The notes: generated from the sequence alone by a model not told the origin. DNA of 42,296 nucleotides from Comamonadaceae bacterium (GCA_947485165.1 CANKRG010000013.1:1-42296), one strand, 5' to 3'; positions 1 through 8,185 are shown, numbered from the stretch's first letter. Translations and numbers: made by a program.

Positions 1-2
1 AC

Positions 3-173
3 AAAGAGCGTAAAGTAGACATTGAACGCCACCGCGCTATGGCCAAAGCGCACACAGACGCAGCGATGTGCTTAGAATCAGGCAAAAAGGAAGAAGTTTG
101 CGCCAAAGCACTCCAAGCTGCTTGCAAAGGCTTGGCCATTGGTAAAGATTGTGGGATGAAACATGTTCATTAA
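3..173 (+). CDS. Conserved hypothetical Cys-containing protein, C-terminal part (5' end outside window)
   Basis: An open frame runs in from the left edge and ends at TAA 171-173, giving 56 residues of a C-terminus. It has four cysteines, in the contexts AMCLES, EVCAKA, AACKGL and KDCGMKH, and many charged residues. Cysteine spacing of this type can support disulfides or metal binding, but no family can be named with confidence. The last 11 bases overlap the start of the next gene, so the two are probably co-transcribed and translationally coupled. The call rests on the uninterrupted frame up to the overlap. Its start and any signal peptide are not visible here. Confidence 0.6.
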   Translation, partial: KERKVDIERHRAMAKAHTDAAMCLESGKKEEVCAKALQAACKGLAIGKDCGMKHVH

Positions 174-660
174 ATTGATAACTTTCGCACTGGCGTCAGC
201 ATTAACACTGGCAAATGCACAGCTGAGCTCACCTATTGCCGGAGCAGGCACAGGCGCAGGTATCCATAGCCCTAACAGCCCTTTTAAACCCTTGCCTGAG
301 CGTGCAGATGTGCTTCCTTGGCCAATGTTGACTGACGTTAAAACCAAAAACATCAAGGGCAATATTGTTCCCGTGTTCAACGCCGCGCAAATGGCTTTGA
401 ACCAGCGCACACAGCGCGTACAAGGCTTCATGATGCCGCTAGACCCGGGTGAGAAGCAGACGCATTTTTTACTCAGCGCCGTGCCTTTGAATTGCGGGTT
501 TTGTACGCCGGGCGGACCTGAGAGCATGATTGAAATTCGCACGAAAACAGGTGTGAAATACAGCATGGAACCAGTCGTCGTAGAAGGCAATTTCCAAGTC
601 TTGGTGAACGATCCGTTTGGGGTGTATTACAAGATTGTCGATGCGCAGCCTGTAAAGTGA
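163..660 (+). CDS. Secreted DUF3299-type protein
   Basis: A 165-residue protein with a clear Sec signal peptide: Lys near the N-terminus, a hydrophobic stretch at residues 6-17, and probable cleavage after ANA at about residue 19. The mature part has a PWPMLTDV segment, a GFMMPLDPG segment and a CGFCTPGGPE motif. That layout matches my memory of the DUF3299 family: a small periplasmic fold whose CxxC-PGGPE motif could bind metal or be redox active. The family's role is not established. The start overlaps the preceding Cys-containing gene by 11 bases, which suggests a two-gene periplasmic module. No gene I can tie to a metal system lies downstream, where uppP starts after a 95 bp gap. Confidence 0.7.
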   Translation: MFIKLITFALASALTLANAQLSSPIAGAGTGAGIHSPNSPFKPLPERADVLPWPMLTDVKTKNIKGNIVPVFNAAQMALNQRTQRVQGFMMPLDPGEKQTHFLLSAVPLNCGFCTPGGPESMIEIRTKTGVKYSMEPVVVEGNFQVLVNDPFGVYYKIVDAQPVK

Positions 661-755
661 TGGGGTGAAGTAAATTTTAGTCAAAGCGACTACAAGCTTT
701 GACGCGTGGATAATCACACAGTTGAAATTTATTAGAGTTAATTAAGGAATTCACT

Positions 756-1589
756 GTGGATGTTATGTTGCTGGTCAAAGCCGCCATCATGGGCTTGGTC
801 GAAGGTTTTACCGAGTTTTTGCCGATCTCATCAACGGGGCATTTGATTTTGGCGGGTGCGCTTTTGGGGTTTGACGACGACAAAGGCAAAGTTTTTGACA
901 TCGCCATCCAAACTGGCGCTATTTTTGCGGTGATTTTGGTTTACTGGCAGAAGATTCGAGACACCGTCGCCACGTTGCCCAGCTCCAAGCTGTCGCAACG
1001 CTTCGCCATCAATGTGCTGATCGCTTTTACGCCAGCGGTGGTGTTGGGGTTGTTGTTTGGCAAAGCCATCAAGGCGAATCTGTTCAACCCAGTCGTGGTG
1101 GCGAGCACGTTCATCATTGGTGGCTTCATCATTTTATGGGCTGAAAAACGGCAAGAAAATAACCCAAAACTTGCGGCTATTCAAGATGTTGACCAGATGA
1201 CGCATTGGGACGCGCTGAAAATCGGTTTGGTGCAATGCTTGGCGATGATTCCAGGCACCAGCCGCAGTGGTGCAACCATCATTGGCGGCATGTTGCTGGG
1301 GCTGAGCCGCAAGGCTGCGACTGATTTTTCGTTTTACTTGGCGATTCCAACCCTCATAGGCGCAGGTGCTTACAGCCTTTACAAAGAGCGTGGTTTGCTG
1401 TCCATGGCCGATGCCCCCATGTTTGGCGTGGGGCTGGTGGTGTCGTTCATCAGCGCGTGGCTGTGTATTCGCTGGCTGCTTAAGTTTATTGCGACGCACA
1501 GCTTTGTCGGTTTTGCGTACTACCGCATCGCGTTTGGCTTGATTGTGCTGCTCACCGCTTGGCAGGGTTGGATCCAGTGGGCGGCGTAA
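756..1589 (+). CDS. uppP: Undecaprenyl-diphosphatase UppP (BacA)
   Basis: A 277-residue polytopic membrane protein that dephosphorylates undecaprenyl diphosphate to recycle the lipid carrier for peptidoglycan and other surface polymers. Family signatures are visible: EGFTE at residues 16-20 followed by SSTGH at 25-29, and PGTSRSG at 166-172. Together these supply the catalytic Glu, Ser, His and Arg residues of the BacA family. Length is normal for the family. I chose the GTG start at 756 because a TAAGGAA ribosome binding site lies at 743-749. The next in-frame ATG (765) would also be spaced acceptably but would drop three residues. Overexpression in relatives gives bacitracin tolerance. Its substrate is the lipid made by uppS at 19792. 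Confidence 0.95.
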   Translation: MDVMLLVKAAIMGLVEGFTEFLPISSTGHLILAGALLGFDDDKGKVFDIAIQTGAIFAVILVYWQKIRDTVATLPSSKLSQRFAINVLIAFTPAVVLGLLFGKAIKANLFNPVVVASTFIIGGFIILWAEKRQENNPKLAAIQDVDQMTHWDALKIGLVQCLAMIPGTSRSGATIIGGMLLGLSRKAATDFSFYLAIPTLIGAGAYSLYKERGLLSMADAPMFGVGLVVSFISAWLCIRWLLKFIATHSFVGFAYYRIAFGLIVLLTAWQGWIQWAA

Positions 1590-1599
1590 GTAAGCCCGC

Positions 1600-1625
1600 C
1601 CGTTCGGACTGAGCTTTTCGAAGCC
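1600..1625 (+). repeat. REP-like repeat, single half unit
   Basis: CCGTTCG at 1600-1606, then CTGAGC and TTTTCGAAGCC, in the 37 bp gap between convergent uppP and the hydrolase gene. It is one arm of the family whose paired copies lie at 7210-7269 and 37711-37791, here with TTTTCGAA instead of TTGTCGAA. It probably forms or once formed part of a 3' end structure. Confidence 0.7.
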
Positions 1626-1626
1626 T

Positions 1627-2448
1627 CTATAGATTTCCCACTTCACCCATTGATTTGATGGCTGCATCAACCGCCGCCGCCGTCTCTACCGGCATCTCCA
1701 TCGGGAACAAGTGCGAGCCCGGCAGCATCTGAATCCGCCCTTTGGCGAGCTTGTTGGTCATGGTCATGCCCACTTGCTTCATTTCTAGCGATGCTTCACC
1801 ACCAATGAACGCCATAGGGCACTGCAAAGGGTGGCGTTTGATGAGGCGGTCTAGGTTGTGGGGCAGGGTGTTGTAAAACGCGGTTTCAATGGCGCGGTCA
1901 AAGCTCAGCACACGTTTGCCGGTTTTTTCGTCATCGTGCGTACAGTTTGTGATGTAGTCTTGCAGCATCTGGGGATGCCATTTTGCAAACATCTTCTTGC
2001 TGGCAAAGTGTGCCAAAGCTGCATCTGCACTGTCCCAGCTGGTGCGTCGGTTTTGGCTGATTTTTCCGGGTGAAATGGAGCCTACGAGCTGCGTTACCTT
2101 TGCAAATTGCAAAGTCTTCGCCCGCCAGCCGCCCAAAATAGGTGAATCCAGCAACACCACGCCGCGCGACAATTCGGGGTGTTTGCAACTGGTCATCAAA
2201 CTCAAAAAACCACCCAAAGAGTGGCCGACCATATAAGCAGGTTCGCCCGCTTTTTGCACTTCAGCAGCGGCAAACTGCGCCAGTTCTTTGGCAATATGCG
2301 GCCAGTTGCTGGTGACGGGTAATTTGGGGTCATGCCCAAACTTCTCTAAGGCTTTGACGGTGTGGCCACGCGCCCGCAGGCTGCGAAACAACATGCCGTA
2401 AGTCCCTGCAGGGAAGCTGTTGGCGTGAGAAAAAACGATCAATGGCAT
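1627..2448 (-). CDS. Alpha/beta hydrolase
   Basis: A 273-residue alpha/beta-hydrolase-fold protein of unknown substrate. The nucleophile elbow is GHSLGG with Ser77, an oxyanion region HANSFPAG lies at 8-15, and the likely catalytic His is at about 246 in GSHLFPME. There is no signal peptide, so it is probably cytoplasmic. The start lies 22 bases downstream of the mutS stop on the same strand, so it is probably expressed with mutS. Nothing in the sequence links it to DNA repair. Family membership is secure, but esterase, lipase or other specificity cannot be read from the sequence. Confidence 0.85.
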   Translation of the reverse strand: MPLIVFSHANSFPAGTYGMLFRSLRARGHTVKALEKFGHDPKLPVTSNWPHIAKELAQFAAAEVQKAGEPAYMVGHSLGGFLSLMTSCKHPELSRGVVLLDSPILGGWRAKTLQFAKVTQLVGSISPGKISQNRRTSWDSADAALAHFASKKMFAKWHPQMLQDYITNCTHDDEKTGKRVLSFDRAIETAFYNTLPHNLDRLIKRHPLQCPMAFIGGEASLEMKQVGMTMTNKLAKGRIQMLPGSHLFPMEMPVETAAAVDAAIKSMGEVGNL

Positions 2449-2470
2449 GATTTAAATGTAGTAACGAGCC

Positions 2471-5146
2471 TTAGATTGCTATTTTTTTAAGAGCATACAA
2501 AGCTTCAAGCGCCTCTTTGGGGCTTAGGTTGTCAGGATTTAGGGCTTTCAGCGCTGATTCTAAAGCGCTAGGGGTTGCAATTTCCAACGCTACCGGCACG
2601 TTGAACAAATCAACTTGGGCTTGCGACTCAGACTGTTTGGACTCCAGCGCCTGCAGCACATACCGTGCGTGGTTCAGCACAGGTGTGGGAATACCCGCCA
2701 ATTTGGCGACGGCAACACCGAAGCTGCGGCTGGCCGGACCAGGCTCGATCTCGTGCAAAAACACAATGTCCGCGCCAGATTCTGCCGCGCTCACATGCAC
2801 ATTGACCGCGCCGTGGTGTTCGGCGGGGAACTGCGTCAGCTCAAAATAATGGGTTGCAAACAGCGTGAATGCCTGCGTTTTGTCGTGCAAATGCGCCGCA
2901 ATGCCGCTGGCTAGCGCCAAGCCGTCAAACGTGGAGGTGCCACGGCCAATTTCGTCCATCAACACCAGCGAGTAGGGCGTGGCACTGTGCAATATCTGCG
3001 CGGCCTCTAGCATTTCCAGCATGAAGGTGGACTGGGCATTGGCCAAATCGTCCGCTGCACCAATGCGGGTGTGGATGGCGTCAATCGGGCCGAGTCGGCA
3101 ACTGGCGGCGGGCACGTAGCTGCCCATACTGGCCAGCACCACAATCAACGCGACTTGCCGCATATACGTCGATTTACCACCCATATTCGGGCCGGTGATG
3201 ATCTGCATGCGCTGTTTGTGGCCCAGTACGGTGTCGTTGGCAATGAAGGCGGCGCTCGACGCCGTACTAAACGCTTCGGCCAGCCGCGCCTGTACGACAG
3301 GGTGGCGGCCCTGGCTGATGTCTATACAGGGTTCGCGGACAAACTGTGGGGCGCACCAGCCCAGCGTCAAGGCGCGCTCGGTCAAGGCGCACAGCGCGTC
3401 CAGGGTGGCGATGGACTTGGCGAGTTGTGAGAGCGGGGCGATGAAGGCTTGCAGCTCGTCCAACACCCCTTCAAACAGCCATTTTTCCCGCGCCAACGCC
3501 CGGTCTTGCGCACTCAGGGCCTTGTCTTCAAAGGCTTTCAGCTCGGGGGTGATGAAGCGCTCGGCGTTTTTCAGGGTCTGGCGGCGGCGGTAGTCGGCGG
3601 GGACTTTATCGGCCTGGCCGGTAGATACTTCAATGTAAAACCCATGCACTTTGTTGAACTGCACCCGCAGCGTGGCAATGCCGGTGCGGGCTTTTTCGCG
3701 GGTTTCTAGGGCGATTAAAAAGGCGTCGCAGTTGTCGGCAATGGCGCGCAGTTCGTCCAAATCAGCGTCAAAACCAGTGGCAATCACACCGCCGTCGCGG
3801 ATCATGGCCGAGGGCTCGGGCAGGATGGCGCGTTGCAGCAGCTCCACGCAGGCGGGTGGGGCTTCGAGCTTGTTGGCGATTTTGACGAGTAATTGACTGG
3901 AATCCGCAAAATCCGTGTCTGGAGTATCTTCTAAATCAGGTGTTAAATTGTCATTTATCCGTTGTATTTGTTGCCTGAGTTGCTCTGATTTTTGTAGCGT
4001 ATTGAGCAAACCCACCAGTTCCCGTGGCCGTACCTGGCGCAGCGCAATGCGGGCGGTGATGCGCTCCACGTCGGCGCTGCCTTTGAGGGCGAGGCGCAGT
4101 GCCTGCCACGATTGTGTCGCTTGCAGCGTCGCAATCACATCCAGCCGTTGCGCGGCAACGGTGCGGTCGCGCAGTGGCGTCAGCAGCCATGCTTTCAGCA
4201 AGCGGCTACCCATGCCGGTCATGCAGGTGTCGAGCAGTGAAAACAGCGTGGGCGAGTCCTCACCACGCAGGGTTTGCGTAAGCTCCAAGTTGCGCCGTGT
4301 GGTGGGGGGCAGGTCAATCAAGGCATCGCTTTTTTGCACGACGATGCTTTGCAAATGCGTCAACACCCTGCCCTGCGTGTGCTCGGCATAGACCATCAGC
4401 GCACCGGCGGCGGCGTGGGCTTGCAGAAGAGATTCGGCGTTCCAGCTCGCCAAGCTGGCGGCTTTGAAGAGCTCCAGCAGCTTGCGTTGCCCCAAAGCGG
4501 CGTCAAACTGCCATTCGGCACGGCGGGTGAGGTTGAACTTTTGTCCTGAAGAGGTAGGGCTGTTTTGCTGCGCAGTTTTGAGGCTCGCTTCAAACTTGGC
4601 CGTTACATCTGCGCTGAACAGCAGCTCGCTGGGCGCGATGCGGGTGATCCAGTTCGTCAATTCGCTAGGTGCGCATTCAGCCAAATGCACCTCGCCCTGC
4701 ATGACGCTGAGCCAGGCCAAGCCGCAGCTGTTACGCGCTCCTTGGTGAACGGCCAATAAAACAGATTCGGTTTTGTCGCTCAAGAGCGCGCTGTCCGTCA
4801 GTGTGCCTGGGGTGATGATGCGGACTACTTTACGCTCGACGGGGCCTTTGCCGGTGACTTCGCCGATCTGCTCGCAAATCGCCACCGACTCGCCCAGCTT
4901 GATGAGTTTAGCCAGATAGCTTTCAATCGCATGAAAGGGCACGCCCGCCATGGCAATCGGCTTGCCGCCAGAGTTACCACGGGCGGTGAGGGTGATGTCC
5001 AGTAGCCGCGCGGCCTTCTCGGCATCGTCAAAAAACAGCTCGTAAAAATCGCCCATGCGGTACAGCACCAGCGTGGCGGGGTACTCGGCCTTGATGGCCA
5101 AGTACTGCTGCATCATGGGGGTGTGGCTGCTGAGATCGGCTGACAC
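2471..5146 (-). CDS. mutS: DNA mismatch repair protein MutS
   Basis: An 891-residue mismatch-recognition ATPase that binds base mismatches and small loops as a dimer and recruits MutL. The mismatch-wedging Phe-x-Glu is FYE at residues 34-36 in RMGDFYELF. The ATPase has Walker A GPNMGGKS at about 650 and Walker [17 protein letters not shown] at about 730. Length is slightly above the E. coli protein (853). Part of the excess is an acidic linker at about 390-410 that overlaps a dispersed-repeat-like segment (3957-4000). It lies between suhB (59 bp upstream) and the hydrolase gene (22 bp downstream) on the same strand. The start at 5146 gives the usual short leader before the MMQQYLAIK segment. 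Confidence 0.97.
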   Translation of the reverse strand: MSADLSSHTPMMQQYLAIKAEYPATLVLYRMGDFYELFFDDAEKAARLLDITLTARGNSGGKPIAMAGVPFHAIESYLAKLIKLGESVAICEQIGEVTGKGPVERKVVRIITPGTLTDSALLSDKTESVLLAVHQGARNSCGLAWLSVMQGEVHLAECAPSELTNWITRIAPSELLFSADVTAKFEASLKTAQQNSPTSSGQKFNLTRRAEWQFDAALGQRKLLELFKAASLASWNAESLLQAHAAAGALMVYAEHTQGRVLTHLQSIVVQKSDALIDLPPTTRRNLELTQTLRGEDSPTLFSLLDTCMTGMGSRLLKAWLLTPLRDRTVAAQRLDVIATLQATQSWQALRLALKGSADVERITARIALRQVRPRELVGLLNTLQKSEQLRQQIQRINDNLTPDLEDTPDTDFADSSQLLVKIANKLEAPPACVELLQRAILPEPSAMIRDGGVIATGFDADLDELRAIADNCDAFLIALETREKARTGIATLRVQFNKVHGFYIEVSTGQADKVPADYRRRQTLKNAERFITPELKAFEDKALSAQDRALAREKWLFEGVLDELQAFIAPLSQLAKSIATLDALCALTERALTLGWCAPQFVREPCIDISQGRHPVVQARLAEAFSTASSAAFIANDTVLGHKQRMQIITGPNMGGKSTYMRQVALIVVLASMGSYVPAASCRLGPIDAIHTRIGAADDLANAQSTFMLEMLEAAQILHSATPYSLVLMDEIGRGTSTFDGLALASGIAAHLHDKTQAFTLFATHYFELTQFPAEHHGAVNVHVSAAESGADIVFLHEIEPGPASRSFGVAVAKLAGIPTPVLNHARYVLQALESKQSESQAQVDLFNVPVALEIATPSALESALKALNPDNLSPKEALEALYALKKIAI
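3957..4000 (-). repeat. Dispersed palindromic repeat, diverged copy in mutS
   Basis: Read on the minus strand it contains GCTACAAAAATC, AGAGCAACTCA and GGCAACAAATACAACGG. It aligns along its whole length with the family copies at 8115-8160 and 8840-8883, with about ten changes. It encodes part of the poorly conserved linker LRQQIQRIN of MutS. It could be a diverged copy or a chance resemblance. Confidence 0.45.
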
Positions 5147-5179
5147 GCTGCAAATGAGCTTTTAAACTTATTTTTGGAC

Positions 5180-5213
5180 TTACTTTTAGATCTTACTTTT
5201 AGATCTTACTTTT
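5180..5213. repeat. 13-bp tandem repeat at the suhB stop codon
   Basis: The unit TTACTTTTAGATC occurs twice in full (5180-5192, 5193-5205), followed by a partial third copy (5206-5213). The third copy contains the suhB stop (TTA at 5206-5208 on the plus strand). The array fills most of the 59 bp between suhB and mutS and looks like slippage or local duplication of the stop region. Confidence 0.85.
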
Positions 5214-6072
5214 CAGCGCGCTTCAAACTCAAGGACTGGCGCACAGCCGCTTTTTCGCCCGCGGTGGCAAATTGGCTGTACTTGCCCAGCACCGTCGCCA
5301 TTTGCGAATAAATCTTAGGCGCGCCAGCCATGCATTCGCCGGTTTGCAAAAAGTCGGCATCGCCGGAGAAATTACCGACCAAGCCGCCCGCTTCGGTGAT
5401 CAGGAGTGAACCCGCTGCCACGTCCCAGGGTTGCAAGTTAGCTTCAAAAAAGCCATCAGTAAAACCTGCGGCCACGTAGGCCAAGTCCAGCGCAGCCGCA
5501 CCAGGGCGTCGTACACCGGCGCAGCGGGGCATGATGTCGCCCAGCATGCTTAAATATTTCGGTAAATTGTCGCCCGCGCGGTAGGGGAAGCCGGTGGAGA
5601 TTAGGCATTCTTCCATGTGGATGCGTTTGCTGACGCGGATGCGTCTGTCGTTCATGTACGCACCACGCCCTTTGGTGGCGGTGAAGAGGTCGTTGCGGGT
5701 GGGGTCATAGACGACAGCCTGCTCGATCTTGCCTTTCACGGCCAAAGCGATACTGACGCAGTACACGGGCAGGCCGTGGATGAAGTTGGTGGTGCCGTCC
5801 AGCGGGTCGATGATCCATACAAACTCGGAATCCTGCGCACCGTGTTCGGTGCCGGACTCTTCCGCCCAAATACCATGGCCCGGGTAGGCTGTGAGCAGCG
5901 TCTCGATGATGGTTTTTTCACAAGCCACGTCGACCTCGGTCACAAAGTCGTTGACCTGCTTACTGGAGACGCGCACGGACTCAATATCCAGCGCAGCGCG
6001 GTTGATAAGAGAGCCAGCAGCACGGGCAGCCTTGACGGCCACGTTGATCATGGGGTGTAGATTGGGCGACAT
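5206..6072 (-). CDS. suhB: Inositol-1-monophosphatase family protein SuhB
   Basis: A 288-residue Mg2+-dependent phosphatase of the inositol monophosphatase family. In enterobacteria SuhB also joins the rRNA transcription antitermination complex. Metal-binding motifs are visible: EE at 71-72, DPLDGTTNF at 89-97 and WDVAAG at 216-221. Length is near the usual 265-290. The start at 6072 (MSPNLHP) fits the family N-terminus. An internal Met at residue 8 is an alternative. It is divergent from trmJ with a 157 bp gap and is first in a probable suhB-mutS-hydrolase unit. The C-terminus, rich in Lys and Arg, ends in a small tandem repeat at the stop codon. Confidence 0.93.
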   Translation of the reverse strand: MSPNLHPMINVAVKAARAAGSLINRAALDIESVRVSSKQVNDFVTEVDVACEKTIIETLLTAYPGHGIWAEESGTEHGAQDSEFVWIIDPLDGTTNFIHGLPVYCVSIALAVKGKIEQAVVYDPTRNDLFTATKGRGAYMNDRRIRVSKRIHMEECLISTGFPYRAGDNLPKYLSMLGDIMPRCAGVRRPGAAALDLAYVAAGFTDGFFEANLQPWDVAAGSLLITEAGGLVGNFSGDADFLQTGECMAGAPKIYSQMATVLGKYSQFATAGEKAAVRQSLSLKRAEK

Positions 6073-6096
6073 AAGTTGTAGTGAAGAGCAAGTTGG

Positions 6097-6117
6097 AAGT
6101 TACATCGATGGTAACTT
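6097..6117. promoter_or_regulatory. Near-perfect palindrome in the suhB/trmJ divergent promoter region
   Basis: AAGTTAC (6097-6103) and GTAACTT (6111-6117) flank ATCGATG, a centre that is itself nearly symmetric. It lies 25 bp upstream of the suhB start and about 112 bp upstream of trmJ. The shape fits a dimeric regulator site or a hairpin. No regulator can be assigned. Confidence 0.35.
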
Positions 6118-6229
6118 GGCGGCTACGTATTGAGCGGTTGATTGGACAATAAATACAATAGCACTATTTTAACCGCCTAATTTGGTCTTTCAGCGCCTTC
6201 TATTTTCGACTGATTTCACCAATCCCCCC

Positions 6230-7192
6230 ATGAAAACCCGTTTCATCCTAATAAACACCAGCCACGCCGGCAATGTCGGTGCTGCCGCCCGCGCTATGAA
6301 AACCATGGGGTTTACCGACATGGTGCTGGTCGCGCCGCGCTGGGCGAATGTGCTGCGACGGGAGGAGACGATTCAGCGTGCCAGTGGCGCGTTGGATGTG
6401 CTGAACAACGCCCGCATTGTTGAAACCCTAGACGAAGCGCTGGACGGCATGACCCACCTGTGCGCCACGGCGATGACGCCGCGTGACTTTGGGCCACCCA
6501 CCCGTGGGCCGCGTGAGCATTTCGAATTGCTATTAAAAGATGATCAGTTTAGGCAACAAATACGCCGGCTAGAGCCTGATTTACCTTTTAAAAACGCTGC
6601 ATCTGCATCTGCATCTGCTTCTGCTTCTGCTTCTGCTTCTGCTTCTGCTTCTGCTTCTGCTTCTGCTTCTGCTTCTGCTTCGGGTATGGGCTTTTTGTTC
6701 GGTTCTGAGCGCTTTGGCATGGCAAACGATGACGTTTATCGCTGCAACGTGGCGCTGAGCATCCCGACGAATCCGAAGTTTGGTTCGCTTAATCTGGGGG
6801 CGGCGATTCAGTTGATTGCCTATGAATGGCGTATGACGCTGGGTGGTTTTGCAGATGTCGAGACTGAAAACACCGTTCGCCCTGAGCTTGTCGAAGGGTT
6901 GAAGGCTTCGACAGTGCCCGTCCTGAGCCCGTCGAAGGGCTCAGCCCGAACGGAGGTGGTGGGGCGAACGGATATTCGTGAGTTGGCCGACGCCGCCCAA
7001 GTCACTGGCATGCTGCAACATTGGGAGAAATCCCTCGCCGATATTGGCTTTTTAGACCCCGCCGCACCCAAGAAGCTGATGCCACGGCTGAACCAACTGT
7101 TTAACCGCGCGGCGCTCAGCCCAGAGGAGATTCACATTTTGCGCGGCATTGCGAAGGCGATGAGCGAGGTTGCCAAACAGCGTTTGAGATGA
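6230..7192 (+). CDS. trmJ: tRNA (cytidine/uridine-2'-O-)-methyltransferase TrmJ with three low-complexity or repeat-derived segments
   Basis: A SPOUT-class methyltransferase that 2'-O-methylates position 32 of several tRNAs. The N-terminal motif NTSHAGNVGAAARAMKTMGF and the knot motif FGSERFGM ... IPTNPKFGSLNLGAA are intact. I chose ATG 6230 (320 residues), because the 16 codons from TTG 6182 do not look like the family. The protein has three unusual stretches: residues 100-116 from a dispersed palindromic repeat (6527-6576), residues 125-150 made of 13 Ser-Ala pairs (6602-6679), and residues 215-241 from an in-frame REP-like pair (6873-6953). All fall in loops or in the linker outside the SPOUT motifs, so the enzyme may still work. 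Upstream suhB and downstream cysE are the usual neighbours as I remember them for Burkholderiales. Confidence 0.9.
   Translation: MKTRFILINTSHAGNVGAAARAMKTMGFTDMVLVAPRWANVLRREETIQRASGALDVLNNARIVETLDEALDGMTHLCATAMTPRDFGPPTRGPREHFELLLKDDQFRQQIRRLEPDLPFKNAASASASASASASASASASASASASASASGMGFLFGSERFGMANDDVYRCNVALSIPTNPKFGSLNLGAAIQLIAYEWRMTLGGFADVETENTVRPELVEGLKASTVPVLSPSKGSARTEVVGRTDIRELADAAQVTGMLQHWEKSLADIGFLDPAAPKKLMPRLNQLFNRAALSPEEIHILRGIAKAMSEVAKQRLR
6527..6576 (+). repeat. Dispersed palindromic repeat copy inside trmJ
   Basis: TTGCTATTAAAAGATGATCA, then GTTTAGGCAACAAATACGCC and GGCTAGAGCC. The core TTAGGCAACAAATACGCCGG is identical to the intergenic copy at 8115-8160. In frame it adds residues of the type LLLKDDQFRQQIRRLEP just before the Ser-Ala tract. 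Confidence 0.85.
6602..6679 (+). repeat. Hexanucleotide tandem repeat encoding (Ser-Ala)13 in trmJ
   Basis: Thirteen uninterrupted units of TCTGCN: two TCTGCA followed by eleven TCTGCT. The unit is a multiple of three, so length change would not shift the frame. Near-perfect unit identity indicates recent expansion by slippage. It sits immediately before the SPOUT motif GMGFLFGSERFGM. Confidence 0.97.
6873..6953. repeat. REP-like inverted pair in frame inside trmJ
   Basis: Begins CCGTTCG ... CTGAGCTTGTCGAAGGG and ends CGAAGGGCTCAGCCCGAACGG, with an extra internal arm (GGCTTCGACAG). At 81 bp it is exactly 27 codons and translates as VRPELVEG ... VLSPSKG. These peptides are recognisable as translated REP-like sequence. 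It matches the intergenic pair just downstream at 7210-7269. Confidence 0.9.
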
Positions 7193-7209
7193 GGGAAATA
7201 GCCTTTAAC

Positions 7210-7269
7210 CCGTTCGCCCTGAGCCTGTCGAAGGGTTTTTGAAGACTTCGACAGGCTCAGTCCGAACGG
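7210..7269. repeat. REP-like inverted pair between trmJ and cysE
   Basis: Two 24-base arms, the first starting CCGTTCGCC and the second ending GTCCGAACGG, with only two mismatches and a 12-base loop (7234-7245). It lies 17 bp after the trmJ stop and about 40 bp before cysE. It would form a strong hairpin in RNA and may act as a transcription terminator or an mRNA 3' end stabiliser. The rest of the 115 bp gap shows nothing else clear. Confidence 0.9.
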
Positions 7270-7307
7270 AATTGGTTTAATGGGCGCTCTCGGTTTAAAC
7301 TAAGCAT

Positions 7308-8081
7308 ATGTTTTCAAGAATCCGCTCAGATATTCAATGCATCCTAGACCGCGACCCCGCTGCGCGTACGCGTTGGGACGTGATCACCAGCTACCCCGGC
7401 TTTCACGCCGTGGTGTTGCACCGCTTCGCGCATGGCTGCTGGAACATGGGGTTCAAATGGCTGGCACGCTTCGTCTCAAACCTGTCACGCATGTTGACCG
7501 GCATCGAAATCCACCCTGCGGCGATCGTGGGCGAGCGCGTGTTTTTCGACCATGCCATGGGTGTTGTCGTGGGTGAAACCGCTGAAATCGGCGACGGTTG
7601 CACGATTTACCAAGGTGTCACCTTGGGCGGCACATCGCTCTACAAAGGTGCCAAACGCCACCCCACACTGGGTAAAAACGTGGTGGTCAGCGCCGGAGCC
7701 AAGGTTTTAGGCGGCTTCATCGTGGGCGACAACGCCAAAATCGGCAGCAACGCAGTGGTTATCAAACCTGTGCCAGCAGGTGCGACGGCGGTGGGCATTC
7801 CCGCGCGTATTATTTTGAGTAAAGAGGGCGTGAGTGCAGATGTCACGACGGCAGACCCGAAATTCAATGCCTACGGCATCACCACCGAAGACGACCCCGT
7901 CAGCCAAGCCCTGCGCGGCTTGGTCAGCAGCGCCACCACACACGACCACCAAATCGCGCTGCTGTGGCAAGCTCTAGAGCAACTGGTTCGCACTGGCAAA
8001 GTGGGCGATTGTGTGCCGAGTGATGCCTCGCTCAAAGAGTGCTTTGAGGCGGAGAAGCTGAATCAGTTGATTGGGAAGTAG
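7308..8081 (+). CDS. cysE: Serine O-acetyltransferase CysE
   Basis: A 257-residue cytoplasmic enzyme that acetylates L-serine with acetyl-CoA to O-acetylserine, the committed step of cysteine synthesis. It has the N-terminal helical SATase domain (about 1-65) followed by left-handed beta-helix hexapeptide repeats. These include HPAAIVGERVFFDHAMG, with the active-site Asp-His pair at 81-82, and GETAEIGDGCTIYQGVTLGG. Length matches the shorter CysE form. The ATG at 7308 starts a typical MFSRIRSDI terminus. It follows trmJ but is separated from it by a REP-like hairpin, so it may have its own promoter. Inhibition by cysteine is usual in the family but cannot be read from this sequence. Confidence 0.95.
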   Translation: MFSRIRSDIQCILDRDPAARTRWDVITSYPGFHAVVLHRFAHGCWNMGFKWLARFVSNLSRMLTGIEIHPAAIVGERVFFDHAMGVVVGETAEIGDGCTIYQGVTLGGTSLYKGAKRHPTLGKNVVVSAGAKVLGGFIVGDNAKIGSNAVVIKPVPAGATAVGIPARIILSKEGVSADVTTADPKFNAYGITTEDDPVSQALRGLVSSATTHDHQIALLWQALEQLVRTGKVGDCVPSDASLKECFEAEKLNQLIGK

Positions 8082-8088
8082 CTCACCA

Positions 8089-8113
8089 CCATTCGTATTG
8101 AGCTTGTCGAAAT
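8089..8113 (+). repeat. REP-like half unit, diverged
   Basis: CCATTCGTATTGAGC then TTGTCGAAATA, in the 104 bp between convergent cysE and mog. It is very similar to the left arm of the copy at 37711-37791 (CATTGAGCTTGTCGAAAT). Confidence 0.7.
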
Positions 8114-8114
8114 A

Positions 8115-8160
8115 CTATATTTTTAATAGCAACTTAGGCAACAAATACGCCGGCTATAGC
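8115..8160 (+). repeat. Dispersed palindromic repeat, intergenic copy
   Basis: CTATATTTTTAATAGCAAC, then TTAGGCAACAAATACGCC and GGCTATAGC. It directly follows the REP-like half unit between convergent cysE and mog. ATAGC (8128-8132) and GCTAT can pair across the core, so the element is a potential stem-loop. This is one of the best-preserved copies. Confidence 0.9.
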
Positions 8161-8185
8161 GATAGTTACCTCTATTTTCGGTTGT

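Noticed and set aside
3071-4759. Several long open frames on the plus strand opposite mutS
   Set aside because: They are shadows of mutS codon structure, lack family features and have no ribosome binding sites.
6602-6679. Ser-Ala hexamer array as a phase-variable on/off switch
   Set aside because: The unit is six bases, so unit changes do not shift the reading frame.
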